Source: Ascaris suum (lineage: Eukaryota > Nematoda > Chromadorea > Rhabditida > Ascarididae). Taken from it: a stretch of DNA of 64,000 nucleotides. This document shows positions 12,935-26,010 of this stretch, piece after piece. Each line of letters opens with the position of its first letter. The first letter of the stretch is position 1. The stretch is taken from assembly GCA_013433145.1 (NCBI GenBank), contig CM024176.1, positions 8,604,520 to 8,668,519 on the forward strand. The letters run 5' to 3'. Made by a program: the position numbers and the translations under genes. The notes under the pieces are model-generated. The model had not been told where the DNA came from. It did no database searches and was given only the letters and a program-made list of their open reading frames with translations.

Positions 12935-14675
12935 ATACCTTTAATATCAAAGGTAAATTCTCAGTGGCGATTAGAGCGAAATTCTTATCAAAGCTATTCG
13001 AGACAAAATTCGACAACAAGAATCCAATTTTGCGCATTTTGACGATAGATCGAATATGTTATTTTGTTGGTTCAGTATTCATTTCTTTTAATTAATTGCA
13101 CCTTTCCATTCACTTCCGTTCCTATGCCGACATCTCCTCTGCGTCTCTCTTCAAACATTTGCTTTCTTTAGATAAAATCTTCCGTGCCTTAAGCATTCAA
13201 CGTTTTCAATCATTATATTTCATATTAAAGGTCTGGAATAAATGGAGAAAAAAAGATGGCTAAAACAACAAATAGTCTACTGCAAAAAACTGTATAAAGA
13301 TACCGGAAACTCATCAGTAATTGAAGCTTGAAAATTTTTCATCGTTACCGCTCGGGGCATAGACTGTCACCTATGAAGCTTATCAGCTGTCACGTGTCGC
13401 TTTTGTGACTACAATCTCTGTCCGCTTTTGATGGACTAAAAAATCAGTTCGGCTTCATGCTATTGTTAATCTATAAAAAAACGTCCATTTTCCTTCAATA
13501 AGGAATTCTCCGAGTGTGGGCTCAAGCATAGCGTGTGTGAGGTTGACTACAGCATTTTCGAGTTCTATCTAACAACGATATGAAGTTTCTATTTCCTCTG
13601 TGAACATTTCTCGTAGCTTAATTAACAACTGCTACTCTTACTATTCTTTTGATTCTAGCTGTGCATCATATTCGTACTCTGGGAGAGGAAAGTGGAGTAT
13701 TCTGATAGAGTTAAAGGGGAAAGGGCCAGAATATCCTTGAAATTTGTGACTGTAGTTGTAATACACAACTATTAAAAATTGTTTTTGAACTTTCTTACTT
13801 CTCATAAAGTAGCCATATACTCTCTCTAGTGAATAAAATTATTTACGCAGATATATCGCTATTCTCTCCATATTTAATTAAACTTAAGCACCTGAAAATC
13901 TATACAACGCGGACCGAAATAACTTACTTATTTCCATTTTTTCTTTATATTTTTTCATTTATTTGATGTTTACTCATATTTGCCAAGAAATTTCTTCGGA
14001 AATTCAACCTAGACGTTAGTGTAAAGCGGAAAAGAAGGAAGATAGATTTGTTGAACTCTGCGAACCTTTCAATCTTTGATTCGATAATCTTATATTTCTT
14101 TTTCGTACTTTATCATCGTCTAATGCTTTTAATTTTTGCTCTCGTTTCTCAGACCTGTATTTTGGCCTCTTTGCAGGTGGAGAGGTACTAATTTTATTTC
14201 ATTTTTTCCCCATCATCAACATATAAGTTGAAATGAAAAAGACGAAGAGATACATCTGAAATTCTGCACCAAAGTGATGAAATCGGATGCTTAATAGGTA
14301 TAATGAAAAATCTCGTTTGCATAGAAGAAGTGATCTCCTTGAGAAGTTTCATTTATAGGTGAACGATAGAATTGTATATATTCACAATGCAAAATTGTAT
14401 TTCATTTTAACGACGTGTGAATTTACCACACACTTCAATAAGGTGGCAGCGTGTTTATTTCTTTTGTCAATAACATAAAGTGCACAATGCTAACGTATCG
14501 CTTTCTTTTCTCGTCGTTCAAATACTCAATATTCCCTTCTTTTTCTTTAGTGTATTCTAATCGCTTTTACGATTGTTCCCATTCGATACGGCTATGTTAC
14601 ACGTTTATTTTTTCTTTTTTGTGTTCTCTTCATTCAATTCATATCTCTATTTATCGGTAATATCTAACGCTCTCA

Positions 14676-14763
14676 TTGGTCACTAAACAACAAAAACAAT
14701 TGGTCACTAAAGAGTTAGCCACTAAACAATCAGCAAAATACTTCTCACTGATCACTAAACAAC
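14676..14763. repeat. Short interspersed copies of GTCACTAAACAA
   Basis: Four variants of (T)GGTCACTAAACAAC occur within 90 bp, separated by A-rich spacers. The array produces an artificial repetitive peptide on the minus strand and is best read as a small degenerate tandem repeat. Confidence 0.65.
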
Positions 14764-15785
14764 GAAAGTTTTTATTTCTATAACTTGAATATGATCCTAA
14801 TATTTTAGATAATAAACTGCACTTAGTTAAAGAAAACAGATGGGAAACACTACGTACACAAACTATGAACAAATAAGAAAACGTTCGCAATATTGCATCA
14901 AGTTTTCAGTTAATCTCACTGCCCGTATAAAAGAATCATTTTTATTGCATATACATTTTTTAAATCGGGGTTATTTGGAAAATATCCTCCTATAATTAAT
15001 TTCTAAGCATTTTAAAACGTTTAGTTGTCTAAAAGATTCAGCAAACTGACGATTACTTCCTCTCGGCAGCTATCACTTAGCTCATAATTAGCATGTTTAT
15101 TCGAAAATATAGAAAACGTTGCCAGAAGAGCTGCCACGATAAGTTGTTTTATAGCATGTTCACCAGGCAAGATATTTATTGCATCAATAAAAAGCGGAAG
15201 AAGTGCCGTACAACGCTTTTATTTATTTTTAGTTGATTCTATCGTTCACCACAAATCTTCCTTAAGTTTCATTATTCCGTGCGTTGAGTAGCGCAGAATG
15301 AAATTCCGTTCAATGTGAAATCTATGAGAATTTCCTGACGCTTTAAATGTTCTAAACGCCATGCGAAATTAATAGATCAAAGTGAAGTATGGTGCCTAAG
15401 ATAATCTTATCATAAACATTGCACTTTTGTACTTTCTAAAGGAAATTGACAAAAGCGCATAGTAGGAGCCATAATGATCAACACCGTTTTGCCAGTGTGA
15501 ACAAAAGGCAAATATTGTGATCCAATTCAAACATAAATCTGCATATTACAACTTAATGGGTTGTGGAAAGCCGTATTTGACTCTCCTTTCTTCGCTCGAT
15601 TATTTGTCTTCAATATGGTGTTTTAAAACTAGAAAAGATAAAGATCTACTAATTAAACGCATGCAAAAAGTAGTATATAGTTCGTCTCACATGCAAAATG
15701 GTATATAGTGCAAATAATGCTTTATGAGTCCATGAATGATGCGCTTTTTGTATATCCAGACGTTTTATTTTACTTGACGGCTTAC

Positions 15786-15879
15786 TCAAGGGCGACCTCA
15801 CATGCATCAATAATTATATCAACGGTTTCCAAAAATCCGGTGCCTTTTCTCCATGAATTCGCGATCACCAGTTTATCAT
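15786..15879 (-). CDS. Candidate internal exon, unknown protein
   Basis: An acceptor (GAATTAACCAG) and a GTAAGC donor bound 94 nt of minus-strand open frame reading DDKLVIANSWRKGTGFLETV then DIIIDACEVAL. Composition is strongly protein-like for such a short piece. It enters and leaves in unequal phases (starts after phase 1, ends in phase 2). No neighbouring exon joins it convincingly, although a Cys-containing minus frame at about 16456-16205 (ADGKCYLCLKYAPMLEKCGN) lies upstream. Family not recognised. Confidence 0.3.
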
Positions 15880-17834
15880 CTGGTTAATTCAAATTGTCCG
15901 AGTCTTCCGGTAAGGTGCATATCAACAATATTCTTATCTCTTGACGGAATCTCTCGAGCCTGATCAGTTTCATTCGTTTCACTAATGATTCTTTCTCAAA
16001 TCTATAGTCTTGTCACGGTAACACCATTCATTGTATATAGTTGCCAATGGCAATTTCCTAGAGAAATTATTACTATATTATACAAGGAAAACATGATGTA
16101 TTTCAACACCCTGTGTGGACAAAAATAAGAGAAATAAGAAAAGAAATTCCAATTGCCTCTCAAATCAAAGTCAGTAAGTGCTTTCAGGGTCAGACTACAT
16201 CCATCTAATTCCGCAACTCTAGCTTTACTGATGGAAGAGCGCTCACACATGAGCATGATACTGCTGTAGTGCTTTTCGCTAGTACGTATGCATACTTGTA
16301 AAAGCCTATTAAAGGAAATTGCGATATTATCTGCATTCCTCGTTTATAGACCCCTGGATTGTGATTTCCGCACTTTTCCAACATCGGCGCGTATTTGAGG
16401 CAAAGGTAGCATTTGCCATCCGCAAAAAAAATTAATGAAATTTTGTACATCTTCAAATAAACAGGAAGTATGACGTAATATTTTTGGTAGCAAGTGTAAC
16501 TGAAGAGATAGCGTGTTTTCCACGTTCATCGACAACAGTTGATATGTTCACCGCCGTTGGGCATCATATAGTGCAGGTCGCTCTTTGTCTATGCTTTAAT
16601 CCTTGTATTGCGTCGCGGCGCATTGATGACTGGATCTGAGTACGTGAGAAAGAGGGAAGACTTGTTCATGATGGTAGCGATCGTTAGCCGTCGTGCATAA
16701 CAAATGCATAACTTCTATTTCGTTATCGTACACAGTATTAGGATATAATATAGGAAGCGAAAAGAAAAATAATTTTGGTCAAAAAAAAGTCAGCATAACA
16801 ATTTGTAGAAATCCGATCGTTAGGCTATTTACAAATAATAACCATTTGACGCACAGCTATCACCCTAACGTCGTCATCTGCATGAAAGAAGCCAAGACAA
16901 GAAATGGAAATTTGGAAAGAAAAGAGGAAAATTGAATTTGCTCATGTTTACGATAGCTAGATTTTGCCAAAGACGAGTTGCACTGACCAATTTTGGCATC
17001 TTACAATTTGTGCACCGATTTTCTCGTTCAGATTCTCTTAATTGTTTATCCGCTCATCGCTATATCGTGAAATTGCATTGTTCACCGCTACCTACGTGCT
17101 TCGATTGTATTCAATACGTGAATGAATATATTCAAGTGATAGAGGGTTCTGTTCGTGAAAGAGGGCATCATACTATTTGCACGTTTTCAAAGTCTGTGAA
17201 ATATGTGAAGAATTCTGTCATAGACAAAGTCTTATAATTGAAAAAGTATCAAAGTCTCTTAAAAAGGTGCAAAAATTTTGCATATATGAACTTCGCTTTT
17301 CACGGGAATGAAATCCCAAAGGGGATCCTCTTGTATAGGATTTGATAAGTGCTCTTGTGTTGATGAATAATTTGAAAGCAGAGTTAGTGCGTTATATCGC
17401 AAAGCCCTCAGTTGTTGATGCATACTTTCGCACTCAGAAATTCCACACGTTACGAACGACTTATGTGCGATGATGGTACTTAATAGCACTGAAATAATAA
17501 GTTGCCAAGAAAGAAGCTTTTTTTGTGTTTGATTGGATTTTTGTTACATGAGCAAAAGAATTATTATAAGTGTGGAAGAAGTTTTTTCTGCATTTTCTTT
17601 TTTAGAGAGGAAGAACTCTGGAACAGTTATAGCATACAGGATGTGGTTCTCTTGTTTACGAGAGAGTGGCTTTTTTTTCGAAATGAGACGAACATCGAAG
17701 CTTTTATGAAAAATAGTGAAGGAAAATGTTTGACATAAATTTCTGTGATGTATTGTAATCATATTTGAGGTTATTTCAATTCATCATATCGTTTTCAAGT
17801 TTTCATTTGCAATTAAAGAGAGTGAACGAATTGA

Positions 17835-20800
17835 ATGGAGCCACTATTCGAGTTGGGTGAAGATATATTGATGGCAGTGGAAGAGGAAAACGACAGCAGT
17901 CAACGCCATAAGCATCTACCCGATAATGCACTAAAGAATATCTTCAAGCATTTATCCTATCAGGATATACTTCGCTGTCATCTAATTTGCACACATATGC
18001 ATAAATACCTTAGTGAACATGTCGTTGAATTCGCAAGGCCACAGCTTGATGATCTCATGTATGTTATTTGCTATTTATTTGATCATTGCAAATTCTTGGA
18101 ATATTTATATGAACGTATTAGGAGTACTTTGTATTTCAAAGATCCAAACTCGGAACGTGGCTCCCTTTAACGAGGCGACACCACGAATATGGCATTTTCA
18201 TTATTTGTTACTTACGTTTATTCTGTATATCGTTCGTTATATGACTAGATAACAGGTAAATGATATCGTTTAGTTTAGTATTTATTTCATCAAATTTTAA
18301 CACTCACTACCTAAACGGAAGAATTTGTTTGCAAACTAGACGCTTCATTTGAAAAATTGCAAACCTAATTTAGCATTCAAATTCCTTCGCGAAAGCAAAA
18401 AAAAAGTTGGAAATTTCGAGAATTGAAATGTAAATTTAATTTCTTCTCAAAAATTTACTTGATTCTAAATTAAAGTGTAATATTTTAAGCATAGAATCAG
18501 TACGTGATGCTGGATGGCTTCGTCAATTGAGGCTTGAATTCAAATGTTTGGAAATTAACGGAACGCATTGCTTATTCAGCTTAAAAAAAACCGAATATAC
18601 AGCGATAAATGAGAAGAATAGACTTTCGAATCGTAACGTTCTCGTTCTTTCTACTTTTTGCGCATAAAATAAAGGAATATGTATGTTTCATTTTCATTAC
18701 AAAGGCATTAACGTCGCCATACTATTTATATTCATTGAAATTGATATTTTCAATTTATAGTCTATTTTCATTTAAGAATTGTATGCAATAAATTTCAAAT
18801 GCTAGTAATTATGAATAAGAAATTTTCTTTATTGTATCGCATTGATCTCGTCGTATAGAACTCATTTTTAAAATCAATTTGTATGTTATTCTACTGCATT
18901 TTGCACCATTTTTGACGCATATCAGTTTTATGCACAGTCAATATTCGCGAATTCTGACGAAACGCGAAATGTCGGGGTGCGAGTTTTATTGTATGCGTGC
19001 AAAATATGGATTCGAAAAACGTTTTATCTACGTATTTTTAATATGCGATACATATAAATTTGAATCTCAAGTCAAACATTCGCTTCGCATTACGCATCGA
19101 CGATGATAAACATTATTTCTTCCCACATTTATATATGTGTTTATCGCATATGTGCATAAAGAATTTGAAATTAGTAAAATGTTTGTTTTTCTATCATATT
19201 GATCGTTTCATATATTATTTTTTTATCCGACATCTTATGCAAATATTTTATGAAATGATCGCTGTTGCAGACCTATTGCTGTAGAACCAAAATCTGTGGA
19301 TTGGGTACATGAAGTGCCTCTAAGTCTTTTAGAAATTGATAGAACGATTTAATATTGGTTTAAGAGATTATTTGCTGTTAACGTTGTGGCCGACAAATTT
19401 CATGGCATAACCTTTAATGATTGAGAAGATGTAGACAAGGAGATTGACACACATATACGCACAGGCGTGATATCATCCAAAGTATGCTTTACAAATGCAC
19501 ATTTTGAGAATTATTCCTATGCGCGAAGGAATCTTCATCAAAGCGGTGTATTAGGCATTTGGAATGTTTTTGATTATTAAAGCTAGCGTCATCCTGATAG
19601 AACGAAAGCGAAGAACACATTGCATTGCGCATATTTTCTTGACACACGTTTGAATTCATTAATTTAGGGAACCTTATTGGTGACATCTTGTCTGTACGCA
19701 TATGCATCTGTATGTGTATGTGTCTATCTGCTTGGCAATAGTTTCAACTTGGAGACCGATGGAACTATAGATATGAGAGTTGTTGTTTGCAATATGTAAC
19801 AGCCACAAACTTCCATATCATCACTCATTTTGAACGATTAATTTCAAGAAGAGTTATTGGAGGTGCAAGAAGTTTGCGTGTGGATTATACTGTGCTTTCC
19901 AGTTACATTGGCTGAATCACGGGGAGATCAGTTCTTTACGGAAGATTTCGCAAGCGGTTGAATTAGCTGAAATATGACCTCATTTCTCTTAATTTTTCAC
20001 AAGGTTTTGGTCACTTATGAAAGTGGTTGGTCAAATCAGTGAGATCGTCAGTACGTGTACTGCGCTAATCTTGTGTAATTCGGTAGACTTAGCGACTTGG
20101 TAGCGGCATCATTGATCCAAGCTCTTGGGACTAAAACTTGGAAAGGAACTCGTAATCTTGGCTCGAGCTTGGAGTTCGGGAATTTCAAGGATAGGGATTA
20201 CTGGATTGATGAATCGATTGTAAATTTATGTCTCCAATTTGCATTACAAAGTTAAACTTTTTTTTGCATATGGAACACAAAAAATTGTTCTTTCTTTGGA
20301 CGTCTGAAACGGAACTGCAAATATTGCATCGGTTCTAGGCTATAATTTTAAAAGCACTCTATAGAATAGATGCACATTGATTTGATCTTCGTGAGCTCTC
20401 GTAAATGCATCATGACGAAGTCATTTGTGCGATTATGAAGATAAACACATGCGCTTTAGTGTTGTAAATATATATTCTGCAGTGATCCCGTCTGAAGCTA
20501 TTTGCCCAATTTCTTCTATTGGCTTTCAAACTAATTCATCAAATTTGAACGCACAGTTGATAGTTTTAACAAACGATCGATCTGGTCGAAATATGAGCAC
20601 AGTATGTCCACATATTATTATTTTTTGACAATTTTTGCAAGTGCGATAAATTGGAATGCAAAAGTTCGCATTGCGTCAGATAATTTTCTGCACTCTTTTT
20701 AACTTATTTATTTCTCGATGAAATAGGTGAATTTTGCCTTAAAAAACGAAATAAAGCTCTTTCAGAAGAGGATTGTTTTTCGATCATTGTGCTATTAACG

Positions 20801-22960
20801 TTTCCGAGGAATCGCTACGCACATTGCTTTCCGCGTCAAAATGCGTAAAGTTTAGTCTAAATGAAAGTGAATTCATCGAAGCTGTACTCGACGATCATGT
20901 AAGCTTTGTGTGCTTATTTTCTATTGTGCTCTAGAATTGGGAAGGAAAAAAAACAAATTATGGGGAACGAACTTTCCTTCAAAGTTTCTTTTTGGCAGAT
21001 TGGCAATTGGATTGGCAGTCTCCATTTTCATTCGAAGGGCAAATATTTGACGAAAAGTTAATTACCCTGAAATTAGTTGCACCAAAAATAATTGGCAAAC
21101 AACTTATTTATATAGTGCATTAAAAACTGGTCTGAGAGGAGGTTTAATTTTCTTCTTTTTTGTTAATTTTCATGTGCCTATACAGAATTCTTATGCAGCT
21201 CACATTTTTTGAATCTGTGGTCGTTTGTCTATAATATCTCATATAACTGTTTATTGATTGGAGAGGTAATATCCAAAAAAAACGCAAAATTCGAATCTTA
21301 TGGTGATACGTATGATTGTCACCTTGATGACGAGTAGTACAATTATTTACTAGTATAAATAATAGTTATGAAGATTAGCGAATTAAAAACAAAGCGATTG
21401 ATGTACTTCAAAAGGCGCACCTATTTCATTCTACCGACATAAACAGAATTGCCTAATACTGCTAACAACATAATAGTTCAACAAGCTCCCTCACTGAAAA
21501 TTAGAATATTCTAAATTCTAAGCAAAAGAAATTCTTCTTTTAAAATTATGCGCTATGCTAATTTCTGACATAGCATTAACAACCTTAATGGAGAGGGTTG
21601 GTTCATATGTGTTGCTGAATTGGATCGAAATGAAAGCGATAAGCTAACATCTCACGGAAGAATTCCAAAATTTGTAGTATTCCATTGTCACTAATTTGCA
21701 TGCATGTCTAGATAATTTGTTTCTGCAGATAAGAAGAGCTATGGCAATTCGATTGTGGTAACGTTCAGAGCTGTCTTTCGAGAACAGTTTCTCCCGATTT
21801 GATTAGATCATTCACAACGATATTGTTGGCACTAAAATTTGCGTATTTGCATGGCTAAATTTTTGCCATAATTGGTTAATGTTTTCAAAAAAGAGCTTCT
21901 TTTTTGGCTGTCGATTTGTGCAGAGATCTGTTTTATGAGAGAGGCACTGCAGATTGCTACATCATTGTTTTTATGGATCCGTAGAATCATTCAATTTAAT
22001 CGAAGAAATTCGCAAAAAGCACATTTTTGCGTTTCCTTAACGCACTTTCCTATTCGCTCAAAATTGTTGCATCTATTATGAGCGAAGGAACCGAAGGGGA
22101 ACAGATTGAAGACTTTTTGACTTGAGGAAACGAATCTAAATTTACCCATTTCGAGATATTTGTGTGATTAATCCATTGATTTCAGGCATTGGAAGCGATG
22201 TCCCATTGTGATATTCTTGAGTTGTGTTGGTGTAAACCAAGACATCTAACACAACTCACCAATCGTACACTCATTCGATGGGGAAATCAAAAGCGATTAC
22301 CCAAAAAGATCGATCTCGAGGGAATGCGTACTGAGTTCACTACGTCTGCAGTTGTCGCTCTCATAAAGGCATATTTCATTTCTGCAAAATTTATGAGTTG
22401 CTTGCATGAAGCAGTTTAAAACAGCGAGTCAAACGAGATGAGTATTCGGAGAATTGGTATAGTCAACTCTATGAGGCTGAGGTTGAACGTCGATAGTTTC
22501 CGGCAACACTACAACGAGGGGTTAAACGGATAAAACCAGTTAGCTGCGGATCCCTCTCTTTCAACAGAGTGCATGAAAAGATATGAGGGGATGGGTAAAC
22601 CATCCCGAACAAAGCGGACTGCATAATTATATTTGTTACTGCAGTTTTTTACATAATAACATTTAGGTATTCGCTAACGAATATCGCGAATGGTTATCAC
22701 CACCGATCAAAGCCGCTAAAACCCTTCCAATTCACTGGAATCTAGGAGAGGTTGTCCTCACCGATGATCCACACCATCTTCTGCAATCGATTGAAGGGAT
22801 TGAAGTTCGCCATTGTGCCTTGATTCCAGAAGATCGTGAAGAGTACGACTTGTTGCCTTCATGGGCATCCCATATCGCTGACAATTCCTTCGTAGCCATT
22901 GAATTCACAACACGTCACACGAACAAGCATCGCCATAAACCATTAGGCGATGACGTTTGA
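17835..22960 (+). CDS. F-box protein, copy A (possibly decaying)
   Basis: This is a likely substrate receptor of an SCF (Skp1-cullin-F-box) ubiquitin ligase. Exon 1 (17835-18058) carries the F-box at residues about 27-66: HLPDNALKNIFKHLSYQDIL then RCHLICTHMHKYL. The exons supported by alignment to copy B are 18490-18632, 20104-20219, 20766-20898 (44 codons), 21019-21114, 21734-21757, 22186-22368 (61 codons, same length as in copy B) and the terminal exon 22667-22960 (98 codons including the TGA). Phases of exons 1-3 chain exactly. The junction 20219/20766 does not (phase 0 into phase 2), so an exon is missing, a border is wrong or the copy is broken. The middle is also about 16 residues short relative to copy B. 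Exon 22186-22368 is followed by GC rather than GT. The F-box identity is secure; the full model is not. Confidence 0.75.
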
Positions 22961-23251
22961 AGATCCGATTATTGTGTGCAACATTGATCTCCTTATGATG
23001 AAAAGCACACAAGAAGGGAGCGAAGGAAGACTTTTCAGTCAGTGATGCTTCATTTGGTGGAAACTCGTTGAAAAGTTTAAGCAATGTCATAAACTTCAGT
23101 TAAATTGGTGGAAAGTCCAGATGGCTAAATTTCGAAAATAATTTAATCACAAATCGCAAATATTCCACAAAATATTTGCGAACTGGGCTGAAGAAATAAC
23201 GGAGACATACTATGCGAATATGATTTAGATGAGGTTAATGGAGAAAAATAT

Positions 23252-23434
23252 ATGAAAGAGCTTAGCGAAGATACATCCTCATTGCCTTCAACAAAACGCC
23301 TGAATATTTATGTGAATGTGCGGAATCAGTTTCATGCAACCGTCAAACTAAGCAGAGAATTAAGACAAACATCAATACGGTTGAAATATGCAAAAAATTG
23401 TTCAATCCTCAAAATACGAATATTCCATAGGTAA
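23252..23434 (+). pseudogene. Possible detached fragment of the F-box family
   Basis: A 60-codon open frame downstream of copy A contains KRLNIYVNVRNQFHATVKLS. Its spacing of hydrophobic residues resembles copy B exon 6 (NKFCINIQVKSACAS). The resemblance is weak and seen by eye only. It could be a leftover of a neighbouring duplicate or chance. Confidence 0.2.
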
Positions 23435-25915
23435 TCCCTTAGAATGATCGCATAACTGCATCATAACACTAATTTTGCTTTCACATATCACCTCAAAATT
23501 TGCAAAATTCGATGGATGTATAAATGATGTGATCTATTCTTATCGCGATTAAATGGATGATTAATTTCCACCGAAATTTCGGAGTAAAACGATAGAGTAA
23601 AAAGTGGCATTTCCACAAAAATTCATGGAAGAATCAGAAAAAACATTATCTTTCTCAATGTGATCAACGAGTTAATCAATCGCTAGGATGAGTTTTGGCA
23701 AAATTTATAGATATTGCAAGCGATTCGCTAAACTTCATTAATATTCATCATTAATCGAGAAGAAACAATGCAGTAAAAAGTACCATTTTGAAACGCATTT
23801 TATGGAATCAATTCTTCTATTAGTCTTCAACGGCGAATGGCGATTTTGCAGCTTTACTTTTGTACTTCAATGAATGAACGCAATGAAATGCTTAATGATT
23901 GTTTAATTCCATATAGCATTTCATCAAAAATATTCGATGCAACTTTTCTCCTCAATTCCCAATCTTCTTGGTAATTCGAGCAATATCAACGATTTGTACA
24001 AATGAAAGACACATAAATTAGGCGCTCTGCTTTTTTAAACGAGCAGATGAGTGTATGAAAGAATAGTAGAATATTTTGGGAGAATATAACTTTTGAGGTT
24101 TTGTTGGCAATTACATGTTTTTTTCCATTTTTCTGTTGTTGCAATTTCTTTCTCTTTTGTTTCGAATCGAAGACAACTATTCTGTTGTTGCAATTTGTTT
24201 CGAAGATAAAACGGTATGTTAATTTTTGTCCTTACTGAATGACCGTTCGAGGTAATGCGTACAGATCGTTGTGAATATCACCTTTTGGAAACTGTTGTTT
24301 CTTCCTGTTGGGTATGCTAAGGGTTGACATTACCTTTGGCTATGTCGTTCATAGGTACTACTTCACTCAGGGTGCAGCTGAATCCAAAACATGAATAATG
24401 ATTTGTTCATTCACTGTTTGAGTGTTCTTCACAGTTGCTGTTTTTTGTTGTCGATCACAATTACTTGTGTTTTTATATATATATAAAATTAGCAGTTCAG
24501 CGCTGAAATAAGAAACGTTCTCTTGTTGTGTTTCTTCTTCGTGCCTTTCTTCGAGTATATGTTCTCAAAGGAAGTTGTACTAAAATAACAGTTAATTATA
24601 TTTTAAAAACACTTTCCTTATGAAATTATTTGTCGTTGTGAATAAATAAACGCGCCGATCAAATAAGGTAACACAACTTGTAGAGTTAATAATTAATGAA
24701 ATTAAAGCGTTGACGGGGTTGAACAGGAATGTTCTATCGTTGGATGCGTGCATATGGCAGCGTATGTTTGGACGCCGCTAACATATGTGTATTGCGCATG
24801 CGTCGTATGCAATACGTGTTTGTATATATGTACGTGTGTCTGTGTAGTAGGTATGTGTGTTTGCGTTCTCACAGTGAATATATTACGATGAAAGATGCCA
24901 CTGCCATAAACGTTTCCATATTGGTTGTTGAATCGTTTTTTCATTCTTATTCTCTCAAGCATTTTGCATTGTATAAAATTGTTCGATGTCAAGACTGTGA
25001 GATCCGGAGACATCAGCATTTTCCTGACAAACATCACTTTGTACGCTTCCTCAAACGAGAATCAATTGAAAAGTTTCAAGGGGCTTTCTGAAAAAGACGG
25101 AAAATAGCAGTTTCTATAAAGCGTTACATTTTAAACGTGCAAAAGGTTCCGAAGATATAATTCTTCAATTTCTGAGTGAGGATGGGAAAGAGGGGAGGTA
25201 GCGTTCAGTGATACTGGGGAGTCATACTGCTTCCATAATCCTAGGGGTTTTCTCGAACTTCAATGTATACTTGAGGTATTTCGCTTCCATGATTTCTATG
25301 CAATTTGAAAAACCTGCAAAAATTCGTCTAATGCATTTGCAATACCAGGCACATCATTTTCTTATGCATAACTTTAGCCGCTCAATAAACCACATTAAAT
25401 GTATGGCCGTTTAGGTGGTTGCGAATTCGCTGCCTTCCTCACCTACTACACTCAGTATAAACTGCCTCTGTATGCGTCGTTAGCTGAATCGTTTCTATGA
25501 CGTAGTGGCATAACGAATTATGAAAATTACCAGGAAACATGGAAGTATGTTTTGACAGAAGGATAGTGAAGGCCTACTTCAGTAGGCACGTCCTGGTTGC
25601 TCTAAGGCGGAAGCACTTCTGAGAGTTCGCCTTCGGTCGATTCTGTTTTCATTGATCAACTATTTTGATTTGCGAATGACTATTCTCCTCGTCACAGTTA
25701 TCCAAAAGCCATATTCCATCAGATTTACATCGGCTTTCACAAGCGTTAAGCACAAATGAGGGAACAAAGAGCAGCCAGTGGGCGCAATATGGACGAGGGA
25801 AATCCGAAAAGGATTGTGCTTATTTACCTAGCTCGGTTCTGCCTTAGATGCCCTTAGGGAAAGATATTTTGTGTTAAATCATCAATCACAACACTTGCAG
25901 CACCGTTCCTCATTT

Positions 25916-26008
<93 letters not shown>
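25916..26008. repeat. (TA)n microsatellite, about 93 bp
   Basis: A near-perfect TA dinucleotide array with one interruption (ATAC) near the left end. It gives Tyr-Ile pseudo-peptides in both strands, which are not genes. Confidence 0.98.

Positions 26009-26010
<2 letters not shown>

Larger units (their letters stand above)
11771..17834. other. Mostly non-coding spacer left of F-box gene A
   Basis: Apart from the isolated candidate exons at 12766-12934 and 15786-15879 and the small repeat at 14676-14763, I see no supported gene here. A plus frame of 101 codons at 16932-17237 and another at 17502-17738 end shortly before the F-box gene start, but they show no family signature. The 5' leader and promoter of F-box gene A should lie near the right end. 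No motif could be assigned. Confidence 0.5.

Noticed and set aside
12773..13095. Two overlapping plus-strand hydrophobic frames
   Set aside because: The opposite strand has a better bounded and more protein-like exon, and the plus frames lack supported splice borders.
20481..20604. Exon-like segment with TTCTGCAG acceptor and GTATGT donor inside F-box gene A
   Set aside because: Its phases do not fit between exons 3 and 4 and the peptide does not align to copy B.
24702..25037. His/Thr/Tyr-rich frames on both strands
   Set aside because: Produced by a TG/CA-rich low-complexity tract at about 24.77-24.86 kb.
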